DNA of 64,000 bases from Chakrabartyella piscis (GCA_030067835.1 CP092441.1:930001-994000); one strand, 5' to 3'. Positions 17,501-25,725 are shown, counted from the stretch's first letter. The notes: generated by a model not told the origin, from the letters alone. A program made the numbers and translations.

Positions 17501-18567
17501 TATTTACCATTGCAACAGAAACCCAAGAGGTTCTTTTGACCATCACAAAGGGTTCTGTACCCACTACAACACAAAACAATACAGTATCTGTAACCATCTA
17601 TGGTGATAGCCAACATGATACCGATGAAGTGCATGTGTTCAGTCAAAATTCATCAGACTTCGAGCTGTTTTTAAAGAAAACATATGTGACAGTGACTTCT
17701 GGTGCAACTGCTTGGGATGCACTGCAAATGGCTATGGATGATGCTGGTATTTCCTATGAAAATGGCACTGGAAATTACATCACAGAAGTGGATGGCTTAG
17801 CAGAGTTTGACAATGGACCACTTTCAGGTTGGTTGTATATGGTCAATGGCAAATATCCGGATTATGGTGTCAATGAATATGTATTATCCAATGGAGATGC
17901 AATCATCTTGCACTATACCGATGATTATACACAAGAAGAAGCATCTAAAGATTTTTCGAGTAGTGGTTCTGGAAGTGTGGATGAAGAGTTGACAGAAGAA
18001 GATGTTTTAGAAGAAGAATTGACAGAAGAAATATTGGAAGAAACAGCAGAAGAAGCTACAGAAGTAGTACCAACACAGGAATTTACAGATGTGGCAGAAG
18101 ATAGTTGGTATTTTGAAGCGGTGCAATATGTGTCAGAAGCTGGTTTGTTTAGTGGTGTTGGTGAAAATGACTTTGCACCCAATTTGGAAATGACAAGGGC
18201 TATGTTCTTTTCTGTATTGTTGCGTATGAGTGGCGATGCCTATGAAACCAGTGAAGTTTGGTATGAAGCGGGTATGCATTGGGCAATGGAGAATGGTGTT
18301 TCTGATGGCACCAATCCACAAAACAACATGACACGTGAAGAGTTGGTGACCATGCTTTGGCGATATGCAGGCAAACCAGAAGTGGAAATGATGACATTTG
18401 CAAACTATGAAGATGCAACAGATGTTTCTTCATGGGCAGAAGCGGCATTGTTGTGGGCTGTATCAGAAGGCATTGTTTCTGGCACAACTGCAACCACATT
18501 GTCACCCAAAAATGAAATCACAAGAGCAGAAGTGGCAATGATTTTGATGCACTATATGTATGAATGA
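14578..18567 (+). CDS. Secreted S-layer-anchored protein with transcobalamin-like DUF4430 domain; candidate surface cobalamin-capture protein
   Basis: 1329 residues. Signal peptide 1-28 (LLAMTMACTMLFSSIPTFA). An acidic Glu/Thr/Pro-rich stalk at about 29-175 includes tandem ITPEAE hexapeptides (about 77-97). Cadherin-like beta-sandwich modules follow (about 175-530), then a module at about 530-705 with GMDFYVNGN, VWVSEDNETWYALAGSEHYE and YEVTYSK. Further beta modules precede a DUF4430 domain at about 1000-1120 (SGATAWDALQMAMDDAGI, GPLSGWLYMVNGKYPDYGV, LSNGDAIILHYT), the fold shared with the beta domain of transcobalamin and intrinsic factor. After a second Glu-rich linker, three SLH repeats (about 1165-1329) would bind secondary cell-wall polymer. 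A cobalamin riboswitch and terminator lie upstream. B12 binding is inferred from DUF4430 plus the riboswitch and is not shown directly. The downstream gene is convergent, so the transcript is single-gene. Confidence 0.88.
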   Translation: MKRMKLKKQLLAMTMACTMLFSSIPTFAMEDTTSETTPSVQQETVSDAVDNMDTVVEETTNSLEDTNEVVTEETITPEAEITPEAEITPEAEITPESDEEVAPETESDTETEVESEITPETEDTTTENNVLDTEEPQLEEEPPVEEELQLEEGLQLEEEILEELAILEEVSSPTFDTFNVLTTSFVSGEWVTNTTFDAEVYEYNLNLKLYTTSSIGISSTTSFDSEIYEVEITYTDSTGTEKITALTTNKYTTFSNFGYGTTDFVVCISEIANPENSTTYTFYITRPYSDVNTFSSTGIVVAPVGRDILSTMYKGVTEGTFFQMIDGLETENTGISTTVNEYNSYFLDALESFSLTLSTLTTEEAMRYSTDNGITWTDISDTIILEFDASNQMDVLVQLVSGNDMVYNNGFDDPENINTYVLHIYSVDVASNSAQILTAVAETGYISAPFTPENNSYLVLQESGITTDTITYTISEGATAWLGNVEQVAENGQYTLVLTTSNQTIDVVAEDGSITNSYVFRAYTTSAADMPDYVVDYLPINSQYTNATTGMYPEYTLMGTVKSLGNFGGYITYYYENGITNNPNNMYGMDFYVNGNSSSVGGSLGEVGQVWVSEDNETWYALAGSEHYEDSTIWDYEVTYSKLSSGKTSWVDNQGNTSASAYSTGAYPVVSNYPLHDFTGQTEGITLTGIVLPSQEDGTIMGSGTTASFAAAASFGYVDYYTATTYPSSNNYCVLDKNSYIASPANANGFDLTWAVDADGLPVDVEDKEFHYVKVVTASNIWAGAFGEKSTEVAAVIRTTPQETAVGTTEAPEKIVISSVLGDIPVNIEEGKMVYSVSVEDAKYISISVENQNADDNVYVNNQRIADGDMATGFVVTKDDTTLVRVIVQNGDKEPVIYLLQLTGNASGDADGIEALYVDVAGSVREATKGNDGNYTASVAYTIDSIGILPITTEVYTINDETPQESYILVTGANVFTIATETQEVLLTITKGSVPTTTQNNTVSVTIYGDSQHDTDEVHVFSQNSSDFELFLKKTYVTVTSGATAWDALQMAMDDAGISYENGTGNYITEVDGLAEFDNGPLSGWLYMVNGKYPDYGVNEYVLSNGDAIILHYTDDYTQEEASKDFSSSGSGSVDEELTEEDVLEEELTEEILEETAEEATEVVPTQEFTDVAEDSWYFEAVQYVSEAGLFSGVGENDFAPNLEMTRAMFFSVLLRMSGDAYETSEVWYEAGMHWAMENGVSDGTNPQNNMTREELVTMLWRYAGKPEVEMMTFANYEDATDVSSWAEAALLWAVSEGIVSGTTATTLSPKNEITRAEVAMILMHYMYE

Positions 18568-18575
18568 AAATGCTT

Positions 18576-18645
18576 CGTAGGGGTTGGGTTTCCCATCCCG
18601 CAATGCCTATATTGGAATTGTAGGGACAGATTCTATATCTGTCCG
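18576..18645 (+). repeat. Two palindromic repeats after the SLH gene
   Basis: 18576-18601 (class GGGTTTCCC, CGTAGGGG ... CCCGC) and 18619-18645 (TGTAGGGACAGAT / ATCTGTCCGC, TCTAT loop). Both in plus orientation. Confidence 0.78.
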
Positions 18646-18673
18646 CTATATAAACCATATATAACCAATAAAA

Positions 18674-18703
18674 AAAGGTGGTAGGATATTTCCTATCACC
18701 TTT
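18674..18703. terminator. Intrinsic terminator-like hairpin between SLH and dsdA genes
   Basis: AAAGGTGGTAGGA / TCCTATCACCTTT with a small loop, A-run before and T-rich after. It suits the convergent genes on both sides. Confidence 0.75.
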
Positions 18704-18768
18704 CTCTTGTTAAACCTATTTTTGAAAACTAAGTCCCTTTTAAGATGAGTGTTGCCATGCCAGAAACA

Positions 18769-18843
18769 GCGGGCGACCACACAGGGTCGCCCCTACATTT
18801 TGTGGAGTGCACATCGTAGGGGCCGCCCTATGTGGCGGCCCGT
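18769..18843. repeat. Two palindromic repeats between SLH and dsdA genes
   Basis: 18769-18797 (minus; GGGCGACC / GGTCGCCC around ACACAG) and 18815-18843 (plus; GGCCGCC / GGCGGCC around CTATGT). Both stems are perfect although their sequences differ, while the TGTAGGG/CGTAGGG and CCGT/CCGC flanks and the TGTGT-like loop are kept. Confidence 0.82.
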
Positions 18844-18969
18844 GATAGATAATTTTCATAGATACACTTATCTTGAAAAGGGATACTAATAGTATATAAA
18901 TCTTTTTGAATAAAGTTTGGGTTAATCCTTTTCAAAGGATTATAGGGTTTGGGACAGTGTCCCAAGGTT

Positions 18970-20304
18970 TTAGTTCAAATGTTTCACCATATATTCTTTT
19001 CTGGTTTCTTCAGGCACCAAATTGCCACCAGTTGCCCAAGGAATGTGAATTGCATTTTCCATAACATTACCAAGGTTGTGGTTGCGTACATAATCCAAAT
19101 AAGGTTGACATTTGCCCAATTGGACAGGACCCCAGAAGGAAGCACAAGCAGATGGTTCCAAGAAGATATTTTGTGTTGCAACAATATCACGCATCAAATC
19201 ATAAAGATGTTTGTCTTCCAATGTACAAATACCAGAAAGCAATGGTTTCATCACACCACCAACAAAGCCAGAAGCACGTCCAACAGCAAGTCCATCTGCT
19301 TCTGTTTGTCCAGTCAAACCAAAATCTTGTACAGATACTTCGTGATTCATTTCAGAAGCCATACCAACCAACATACAAGGTGCTTGTGTAGGCTCAATGA
19401 AGAAGATATGTACGTTGTCACCAAAGACTTGTTTCAAACCAAAGGTCACACCACCAGGAGCACCACCCACACCACATGGAATGTAGACAAAGAGTGGATG
19501 TGTTTCGTCAATAACAATGTTTTGTTCCACAAATTGTTTTTGCAAACGCTTCGCAGCAACAGCATATCCAAGGAACAAGGTAACAGAATTTTCATCATCC
19601 ACAAAGTGGCTTTTTGGGTCAGCATCAGATGAATCACGACCTTCTTTGACTGCTTTGCTATAATCATCATCATATTCCACAACAGTTGCACCTTTTTGAC
19701 GCAACAAATCCTTTTTCCATTGCTTTGCATCTGCTGACATATGAACAATGACTTCAAAACCAAGACAAGCACTCATGATACCAATGCTGAGACCAAGGTT
19801 ACCAGTGGAACCCACTTGGATTTTATAACCAGAGAAAAATTCTTTGAAACGATCTTCTGCCAAAATAGCATAGTCATCTGTTTCTTGCAACAAACCATTA
19901 GCAATTGCCAAGGTTTCTGCTTGCTTCAAAACTTCATAAATACCACCACGTGCTTTGATGGAACCAGAAATTGCAAGGTGACTGTCTTGTTTCAAATACA
20001 ATTTGCCCATAATTTCGGTATCATAATTACCTTCCAAACAACCTTGCATAATGGGGATGTATGTCAGTGGAGATTCAATCAAACCATTGTTTTCTTTTGT
20101 TTCTGGAAATACCACTTGGATATAGGAAGCAAAGCGTTCCAAACGTCTTTCGGCATCTTCAATATCTGCCATTGTAAGGGATACACCAGAAAGACCAGAC
20201 TTGGCATCTGTCATGTGTGAATTGACCCAGTTTACTTCTTTGGCATTTGCAACTTCTTGCAATAGGATTCCTTCTGGAATTGTGTTGAAATCAATTTTAC
20301 TCAT
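18970..20304 (-). CDS. dsdA: D-serine ammonia-lyase (D-serine dehydratase)
   Basis: 444 residues, the usual DsdA length. A PLP fold-type II enzyme converting D-serine to pyruvate and ammonia. The cofactor lysine is in SGSIKARGGIYEV, the phosphate-binding glycines in VGSTGNLGLSIG, and YIPCGVGGAPGGVTFGLK and NLVPEE follow DsdA patterns. ATG at 20304 sits behind AAGGAGAA. A good promoter (TTTACA at 20379-20384, TATGAT at 20356-20361, 17-base spacer) lies upstream. Divergent from the opine dehydrogenase operon across a 782-base gap. The pyruvate formed could feed the neighbouring opine pathway, which is an inference. Confidence 0.93.
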   Translation of the reverse strand: MSKIDFNTIPEGILLQEVANAKEVNWVNSHMTDAKSGLSGVSLTMADIEDAERRLERFASYIQVVFPETKENNGLIESPLTYIPIMQGCLEGNYDTEIMGKLYLKQDSHLAISGSIKARGGIYEVLKQAETLAIANGLLQETDDYAILAEDRFKEFFSGYKIQVGSTGNLGLSIGIMSACLGFEVIVHMSADAKQWKKDLLRQKGATVVEYDDDYSKAVKEGRDSSDADPKSHFVDDENSVTLFLGYAVAAKRLQKQFVEQNIVIDETHPLFVYIPCGVGGAPGGVTFGLKQVFGDNVHIFFIEPTQAPCMLVGMASEMNHEVSVQDFGLTGQTEADGLAVGRASGFVGGVMKPLLSGICTLEDKHLYDLMRDIVATQNIFLEPSACASFWGPVQLGKCQPYLDYVRNHNLGNVMENAIHIPWATGGNLVPEETRKEYMVKHLN

Positions 20305-20355
20305 AAAATTCTCCTTAATATGTAATAATCAATTGCAATGATACTTCGTCTGTCT

Positions 20356-20384
20356 ATCATATCATAGCAATAGATTGCTGTAAA
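20356..20384 (-). promoter_or_regulatory. Sigma-A-type promoter for dsdA
   Basis: On the minus strand, -35 TTTACA (20379-20384) and -10 TATGAT (20356-20361) are separated by 17 bases and lie about 52 bases upstream of the start codon. Confidence 0.65.
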
Positions 20385-20970
20385 TAAACGAAATTGTAGA
20401 AATCTTAGAGGAAAAATATGATACAAAATGGATAAAAATGCTTTCCTATATGGACAATGCATCATAATCATAAAATAAATTTTTTGTGCATTTGACACAA
20501 GAGGGGTGTCTTTCTACCGCCAACAATACATGGACAAAGAACCAGATTTTGTGTGATGGTCATGAACAAAAATAGAAAGAAAAATATTTGGATTTATTTT
20601 GAAAGTGGTTTGACATAAAAACATGCAAACGAAAAGAAAGATAAGATGGTAACGATAGAGAGCTGTTTTCAAAAAAAAACAAGAAAAAGACTCAAAAAGA
20701 TAAAAAAATATGTAAAAAACAAGAAAATTTTTTGAAAAATAAGTGTCCTTATAGAAAAGACAAATGTTTTGTATGAAAAACAAGAAGAACGCATAATTTA
20801 TAAAATATACATTGGAAAATGCTGATAATTCGAAGGAAAATAAAGCTTGTAAATTGTATGAAAAGTGTTTTTGGAAATAAATGTCCATGATAAAAAGACA
20901 AAAATAAGATGGTGGAAGATAAAGTTTCGTTTGATGAAACAAAATGGCTATTTTCTACAAATTGCACACC
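20385..20970. other. AT-rich non-coding gap between dsdA and the opine operon
   Basis: No convincing gene. It contains two similar A-rich segments near 20727-20765 and 20870-20908, both matching TTTTTGRAAATAARTGTCC followed by AAAAGACAAA. One open frame (20514-20942, minus) encodes only Phe/Leu/Tyr-rich low-complexity sequence without a ribosome-binding site. Confidence 0.5.
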
Positions 20971-20999
20971 TTGACAGCGGACAAAACCTGTTATATACT
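20971..20999 (+). promoter_or_regulatory. Consensus sigma-A promoter for the opine dehydrogenase-ECF operon
   Basis: -35 TTGACA (20971-20976), 17-base spacer, -10 TATACT (20994-20999). A leader of about 80 bases follows before the TTG start at 21087. The -35 is an exact consensus and the -10 is one base off. Confidence 0.8.
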
Positions 21000-21086
21000 C
21001 ATAAAAATTAAGAAAAATGAAGGATTATGTAGAAAATGATTTCTTGATGAAAAAATAAAGCAATAGTTTAGAGAGGAGCAACCATT

Positions 21087-22106
21087 TTGAAAATATGTGT
21101 AATCGGTGCCGGTAACACAGGTCATGGCATTTCTGCTTATTTGGCAGATAAGGGTGCAGATGTAATTTTGAATACAAGAAGCCAAGAAAAGGCAGACCAT
21201 ATCAATGCAAATGGTATCACTTCAGCTGGTTCTGTTACAGGTAATTTCAAAGTGCCTGCTACAACAGATTTGGCTTTGGCGGTGTCAGAAGCAGAATTGA
21301 TCATCATTATGACAGTTGCAAATGCACACAAAGAAGTTGCAGAACGCTTGAAACCTGTATTGCAACCAAACCAAAAGGTGATTGTATTCAATAGCAATTG
21401 GGGTGCAATGCAATTCAAACAAGTTTTGGGTGATGATATTCAGAAAAAGAATTTGATTGTTGCAGAAACATCAGCGCAATTGTTTGTAGGTTCTATTGAT
21501 TCACAAGGTGTGATTCAATTCAGTATCAAAGCAGAGGCAACCATTTGTGCAACAGATAGTGATAAAACAGAAGAATTGATTGCATTTACAAAGGAATATT
21601 TCCCGCAATTCAAAAAAGCAAATTCCATCATTGAAACAACCATTTCCAGTACAAACCCAGTGATCCATGTGCCAGTTGTTCTATTGAATTTGGCAAGAGT
21701 GGAACAAAAACAAGACTTCTTGTTCTATGGGGATGGGGTATCTCCATTGGCAGTGAAAATGGTTTTGGCATTGGATAGAGAACGTATTGCAGTTGCAAAG
21801 GCAATGGGTTGTGAAATTACAGATGTTTTGAGTGGAATCAATAGTTTCTGGGCAATCAAACATGATAATTTGTTCGATGCACTCACCAAAAATGAGACCT
21901 ATTTGAAATCCAAAGGTCCTAAAACAGTGGATCATAGATTTTTGACAGAGGATGTTCCTTATGGTATTGCTCCAATTGCAAAAATTGGTAAAATATATGG
22001 CGTAGCAACACCGCACACCGATCACGTAGTTGCGTTACTCAATGATTTGTTGGGTGATGGCATCTTGGAAGATGGCGTTGCGTTTGCAAGAGAAGATTTT
22101 CAATAA
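21087..22106 (+). CDS. NAD(P)-dependent opine dehydrogenase (octopine/nopaline dehydrogenase family)
   Basis: 339 residues. An N-terminal Rossmann domain (CVIGAGNTGHGISAYLADKG) is followed by the all-helical opine dehydrogenase C-terminal domain with NPVIHVPVVLLN, which holds the catalytic His of the family, and a conserved ALDRERIAVAKAMG stretch. Family members reductively join an amino acid and an alpha-keto acid, or cleave such opines in reverse. The start is TTG at 21087, 8 bases after GAGGAG. First gene of an operon with a complete ECF transporter (next gene 61 bases on). The context suggests uptake and cleavage, or synthesis, of an imported opine or related amino acid derivative. Confidence 0.85.
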   Translation: MKICVIGAGNTGHGISAYLADKGADVILNTRSQEKADHINANGITSAGSVTGNFKVPATTDLALAVSEAELIIIMTVANAHKEVAERLKPVLQPNQKVIVFNSNWGAMQFKQVLGDDIQKKNLIVAETSAQLFVGSIDSQGVIQFSIKAEATICATDSDKTEELIAFTKEYFPQFKKANSIIETTISSTNPVIHVPVVLLNLARVEQKQDFLFYGDGVSPLAVKMVLALDRERIAVAKAMGCEITDVLSGINSFWAIKHDNLFDALTKNETYLKSKGPKTVDHRFLTEDVPYGIAPIAKIGKIYGVATPHTDHVVALLNDLLGDGILEDGVAFAREDFQ

Positions 22107-22167
22107 AGGGTTTAGGTGACACCACTAGGTCTAGGGGTATTGCCCAAAAAATTAAGGAGGCGTTTTC

Positions 22168-22734
22168 ATGGAAGCAAAAAAAGTAAGTGTCGGTAGCAAA
22201 AAGTTTAGTGCTGTAGACTTGATCACAGTTGTGGTTTTCGCAGCATTGGTACGTGTATTGTGGATTGTATTCAAATCTGCTGGGGTTGTGTTCCCATTCA
22301 ACCATTCTGCAATGCATTTGTTCAGTTCTTTCTGTTTGGTATCTTGTATGGCAGTTGTTAAAAAACGTGGTGCAGCATTCTACTACACAGTAGGTTGGTG
22401 TGCAATCAACTTCTTCTTGCAAGGTGAACATTGGGCATACTGGGTATTGGTAGTTTTGTTGCCATTCATTCCAGAAATGTACATGAAAAAAAGAAGTGCA
22501 TCCTTCGAAAATCCAGACGATGTATACCATAGCTACAAAGATTTGTTGGTATTCGCACTCATTTATACCATTCTTTACTTCGTATTTGTATGGTTCAGCT
22601 TGATTTACATCTACTTCATTCCAATTCCATGGGGTCTTAGCTATGCTGCATTTGGTCTTGCTTTGGTTTTGGTATTCTTGGGTACATACTTGGGACGCAA
22701 AGTCGGTATCAAAGCAAGTTCTTTGATCAACTAA
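22168..22734 (+). CDS. ECF transporter substrate-binding (S) component, MptaE/Trep_Strep-like
   Basis: 188 residues with five or six membrane helices after a short polar N-terminus. The helix-1 segment FSAVDLITVVVFAALVRVLW and the overall size match ECF S components that start with a soluble tail and a DLI(T/G) motif. I think it is nearest to the Trep_Strep/MptaE group, whose substrates are not firmly known. ATG at 22168 follows AAGGAGG. It is immediately followed by T and fused A subunits, so this is a dedicated (group I) ECF system. No vitamin riboswitch is seen upstream; the opine dehydrogenase partner is the only substrate clue. Confidence 0.7.
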   Translation: MEAKKVSVGSKKFSAVDLITVVVFAALVRVLWIVFKSAGVVFPFNHSAMHLFSSFCLVSCMAVVKKRGAAFYYTVGWCAINFFLQGEHWAYWVLVVLLPFIPEMYMKKRSASFENPDDVYHSYKDLLVFALIYTILYFVFVWFSLIYIYFIPIPWGLSYAAFGLALVLVFLGTYLGRKVGIKASSLIN

Positions 22735-22760
22735 TTGTTTTAGAACAATACACAATAAAC

Positions 22761-22788
22761 TGTAGGGTGGTCCTGAGTGGCCACCTGT
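22761..22788 (+). repeat. Palindromic repeat inside the ECF operon
   Basis: TGTAGGGTGG / CCACC with CCTGT end, between the S and T genes. It is one of the few copies lying within what looks like a single transcription unit, and may act as an mRNA hairpin there. Confidence 0.7.
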
Positions 22789-22871
22789 TGTTTTAGATGT
22801 AGAACTGTTTATTTGAGAACAGATATAGTCATTGGAGATAAAGATAGAAATATCGGTTTAGGAGGCACAAC

Positions 22872-23681
22872 TTGGGTTCAGATTTTAGTGTGGATTACGA
22901 AAAAACAACATGGGTTCATAAGTTGGACCCAAGAACAAAATTGGTGTTCATTTTGGTTTTTGCAACAGTACCATTGTTCTTCACAGATTTCAAATATTTG
23001 TTGATCTGTGCAGCACTTATTGCACCTGTATGGATTACTGCAAAAATTGATGTTGCACCAATCAAAGCGTTGCTGGTTGCCATCATCATATTCTCTTTGG
23101 TGACAATGGTTTTTGCAACATTTTATAATTACAATCACGTGGATCAAAAGGTTTTATTCAAAATAGGGTTTTTGACAGCAACAGACATTGGGTTCTATTC
23201 TGGGTTGATGCTAGGATTTAGAGCAGCAATTCCGTCTCTGGCAGCTTTGATTTTGATTTGTACCACAGATCCAGCAAACTTGGCAAAAGCCATGATGATT
23301 ATGAAAATTCCTTTGAGCGTTGCATTTATGATGATGGGTGCTTTGAAAATGTTCCCATTGGTGTTTGAAGAAATGCAAAATATCAAAACAGCGCAAATCA
23401 TTCGTGGTGTGAAATATGGTAGTTTCAAACAAAATTTTGTAGCCTTTCGTTTGGCGGTATTGCCTTTGATGGTCAATACATTGCGTAAAAGTCGTGTAAC
23501 AGGAATTGCAGTAGAATCCAAAGGCTTTGGAAAACGTGCTTGGAATGAATATTACCAAGAATTTTCCTTGAAAACAGTTGATTATGTGATGCTGATTGCA
23601 TGTGTAGTTATTGTAGTAGCAGCAGTTTACGTACGTTTCGTTTTGGGTCTTGGTTTGGATGCTATGGTTACTCAGGCATAA
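22872..23681 (+). CDS. ecfT: ECF transporter transmembrane (T) component
   Basis: 269 residues with four to six membrane helices. It begins VHKLDPRTKLVFILVFA, the hallmark N-terminus of EcfT/CbiQ proteins. The coupling helices carry the paired Ala-Arg-Gly-like motifs, seen as AQIIRGVKYG and AVESKGFGKR (second slightly altered). It couples ATP hydrolysis to movement of the S component. The start is TTG at 22872 with GGAGG at 22861-22865. Confidence 0.9.
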   Translation: MGSDFSVDYEKTTWVHKLDPRTKLVFILVFATVPLFFTDFKYLLICAALIAPVWITAKIDVAPIKALLVAIIIFSLVTMVFATFYNYNHVDQKVLFKIGFLTATDIGFYSGLMLGFRAAIPSLAALILICTTDPANLAKAMMIMKIPLSVAFMMMGALKMFPLVFEEMQNIKTAQIIRGVKYGSFKQNFVAFRLAVLPLMVNTLRKSRVTGIAVESKGFGKRAWNEYYQEFSLKTVDYVMLIACVVIVVAAVYVRFVLGLGLDAMVTQA

Positions 23682-23698
23682 GAAAGGTGGTCAATATT

Positions 23699-25462
23699 GT
23701 GAGCAAAACAGTAGTAAACGTGAAAAATTTAAGCTATGTATATCCGAATGCAGCAACAAAAGCTGTTGATGATCAAAGCTTTGATATCCAAATGGGTGAA
23801 TTTGTGTTGTTGTGTGGATCTTCAGGTTCAGGCAAAACCACACTTGCAAAATGCCTAAACGGAATCATACCACATCTTTCTTCAGGGGATATGTATGGTG
23901 AAGTGGAAATCAATGGAGTGAATACAGCAGAAACCGAAATTCACAATTTGAGTGGTGACATTGGTATGGTATTCCAAAATCCAGAAGACCAAATCTTCTC
24001 CATTCGTGTGTGTGATGAGGTTGCTTTGGGTGTAGAATGTCAAGGATATTCCCATGATGAAATTGTGGAACGTGTGAATTATGCAATGGATAAATTGCGT
24101 ATCACAGATATCGTAAATCGTTTGACATTTTCCCTTTCTGGTGGTCAAAAACAAAAGGTAAGCATTGCTTCCAACTTGGCAATTCTTCCTAGTATCATTG
24201 TTTTGGATGATCCAACAACAGACTTGGATCCAATCAGCAAACAAGAAGTTATGGATATTTTGTTTGAATTGAAAAATGAACTGAGACTCAAAGGTGAAAA
24301 TGGCGAAGAAAATAAAATGACTTTCTTGGTCATTGAACATGAGTTGACAGATTTGATGGAATTTACAGATCGTGTTATGGTTATGCATGAAGGTAAAGTT
24401 GTACTCAATGGCGAACCTGGAGCTGTTTTCTATGAAAATTATGACTACTTGGATGAAATTGGTGTGCGTATTCCAGATCATATCCGTTTGGCAAAATATT
24501 TGATGGATAAAGGTTTGAGCTATGGCAAACAAAAATATCCTGTAAAAATGGATGATGTCATTGCCTTCACAAGAGAAGCATTGACGGGTGGAGCAATTGC
24601 ATTCCCAGAAATCACATATAGAGATTACACCATCAAAACCACAGAAAAAGTGGCAGAAGTCAAAGGTGTGAACTTCAAATATCCTACATCTGATAAAATG
24701 ATTTTGAACGATGTGAATTTCGATATTTTCAAAGGTGAATTTTTGGCAATTGTAGGTCACAATGGTTCTGGCAAATCCACAATCATGAAAAATTTGTTGG
24801 GTATTTTGCATCCATCTACAGGTGATATCACCATCAATGGACATGATACACGTAAAACAGAAATTTCAAAATTGATTTTGGATATTGGATATGTATTCCA
24901 AAACCCAGACAACCAATTGTTCTGTAATACAGTTCGTGAAGAAATTGAATTTGGTTTGAAAAACAATGATTTTGATCCAGTGAAAATTGAAGAATTGACA
25001 GAAAAGGCATTGCAAATTGTTGGTTTGAAGGATAGAGAAGGTGAACATCCATTCTCACTTTCCAGAGGTCAACGTCAAAGATTGGCAGTTGCAACTATGT
25101 TGGTTTCAGATCCAAAAATCATTATGTTGGATGAACCTACAACTGGTTTGGATGAACGTGATTTGCGTGGTATTTTGGAATTGATGCAAGAACTGATTGC
25201 ATTCCATAATGGTACCATCATCATGGTTACACACGATATGGAAGTGGTTGCAAAATATGCAACTCGTGTCATTGTTGTGGAAGCTGGTAGAATCGTTTTG
25301 AATGACAATCCAGATGAAATCTTCAAAAACAACGTAGAAAAATTGGAAGATTTGAAATTGAAATCTACCATCATCTCTACAGTATCCACAAAATTGTTGG
25401 ATGCAGGCATGCCATATATTCCAGATTGGACTTTCTTCCAAAACCAAATCATTGGCAAATAA
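23699..25462 (+). CDS. ecfA: ECF transporter fused double ATPase (EcfA-EcfA')
   Basis: 587 residues with two ABC domains in one chain. Domain 1 (about 1-270) has Walker A GSSGSGKTT, Q-loop MVFQNPEDQIFS, signature LSGGQKQK and Walker B IIVLDDPTTDLDP. Domain 2 (about 320-587) has GHNGSGKST, YVFQNPDNQLF, signature LSRGQRQR and IIMLDEPTTGLDE. The second signature has Arg in place of the first Gly, and the first Walker B ends in Asp rather than Glu, so the two sites are not equivalent. GTG at 23699 follows AAAGGTGG by 8 bases. Fused ATPases are typical of dedicated ECF transporters. Confidence 0.92.
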   Translation: MSKTVVNVKNLSYVYPNAATKAVDDQSFDIQMGEFVLLCGSSGSGKTTLAKCLNGIIPHLSSGDMYGEVEINGVNTAETEIHNLSGDIGMVFQNPEDQIFSIRVCDEVALGVECQGYSHDEIVERVNYAMDKLRITDIVNRLTFSLSGGQKQKVSIASNLAILPSIIVLDDPTTDLDPISKQEVMDILFELKNELRLKGENGEENKMTFLVIEHELTDLMEFTDRVMVMHEGKVVLNGEPGAVFYENYDYLDEIGVRIPDHIRLAKYLMDKGLSYGKQKYPVKMDDVIAFTREALTGGAIAFPEITYRDYTIKTTEKVAEVKGVNFKYPTSDKMILNDVNFDIFKGEFLAIVGHNGSGKSTIMKNLLGILHPSTGDITINGHDTRKTEISKLILDIGYVFQNPDNQLFCNTVREEIEFGLKNNDFDPVKIEELTEKALQIVGLKDREGEHPFSLSRGQRQRLAVATMLVSDPKIIMLDEPTTGLDERDLRGILELMQELIAFHNGTIIMVTHDMEVVAKYATRVIVVEAGRIVLNDNPDEIFKNNVEKLEDLKLKSTIISTVSTKLLDAGMPYIPDWTFFQNQIIGK

Positions 25463-25474
25463 ATGGAACACACA

Positions 25475-25510
25475 AAAGCTTGTCTCAAATAAGAGGCAGG
25501 CTTTTTTTAT
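25475..25510 (+). terminator. Terminator of the opine/ECF operon
   Basis: AAAGCTTGTCTC / GAGGCAGGCTTT around AAATAA, followed by a T-run. Placed 13 bases after the ATPase stop codon. Confidence 0.85.
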
Positions 25511-25546
25511 GTTATAATTCATAAAATGCTTATAATCTGTAGTATG

Positions 25547-25725
25547 ACGGTACGATGAGGGCATTGTACCCTACAATCGCATATTTATGTTTTGTGGTTT
25601 TTGGCTTTTGTAGGGGCGACCAGTGGTCGCCCGTTTAAAGAGCATCGGTCGATTCGTGAATCGCCCCTACAATGGTATATTGGTAATTTATGATACAACG
25701 GCAGGAGCAAGCCCCTGCCCTACAA
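25547..25725. repeat. Cluster of four palindromic repeats
   Basis: 25547-25575 (minus, GGTAC / GTACC class), 25609-25634 (plus, GGGCGACC / GGTCGCCC), 25646-25672 (minus, CGATTC / GAATCG) and 25698-25725 (minus, GGCAGG / CCTGCC). Four different stem classes share the same TGTAGGG and CCGT-type flanks. Confidence 0.82.

Noticed and set aside
20514-20942. Minus-strand open frame of 142 codons in the dsdA-opine gap
   Set aside because: Product is Phe/Leu/Tyr-rich low complexity expected from A-rich DNA, with no ribosome-binding site and no recognisable domain.
22039-22755. Long minus-strand open frame opposite the ECF S gene
   Set aside because: Shadow of a membrane protein gene on the plus strand that has a good ribosome-binding site and operon context.
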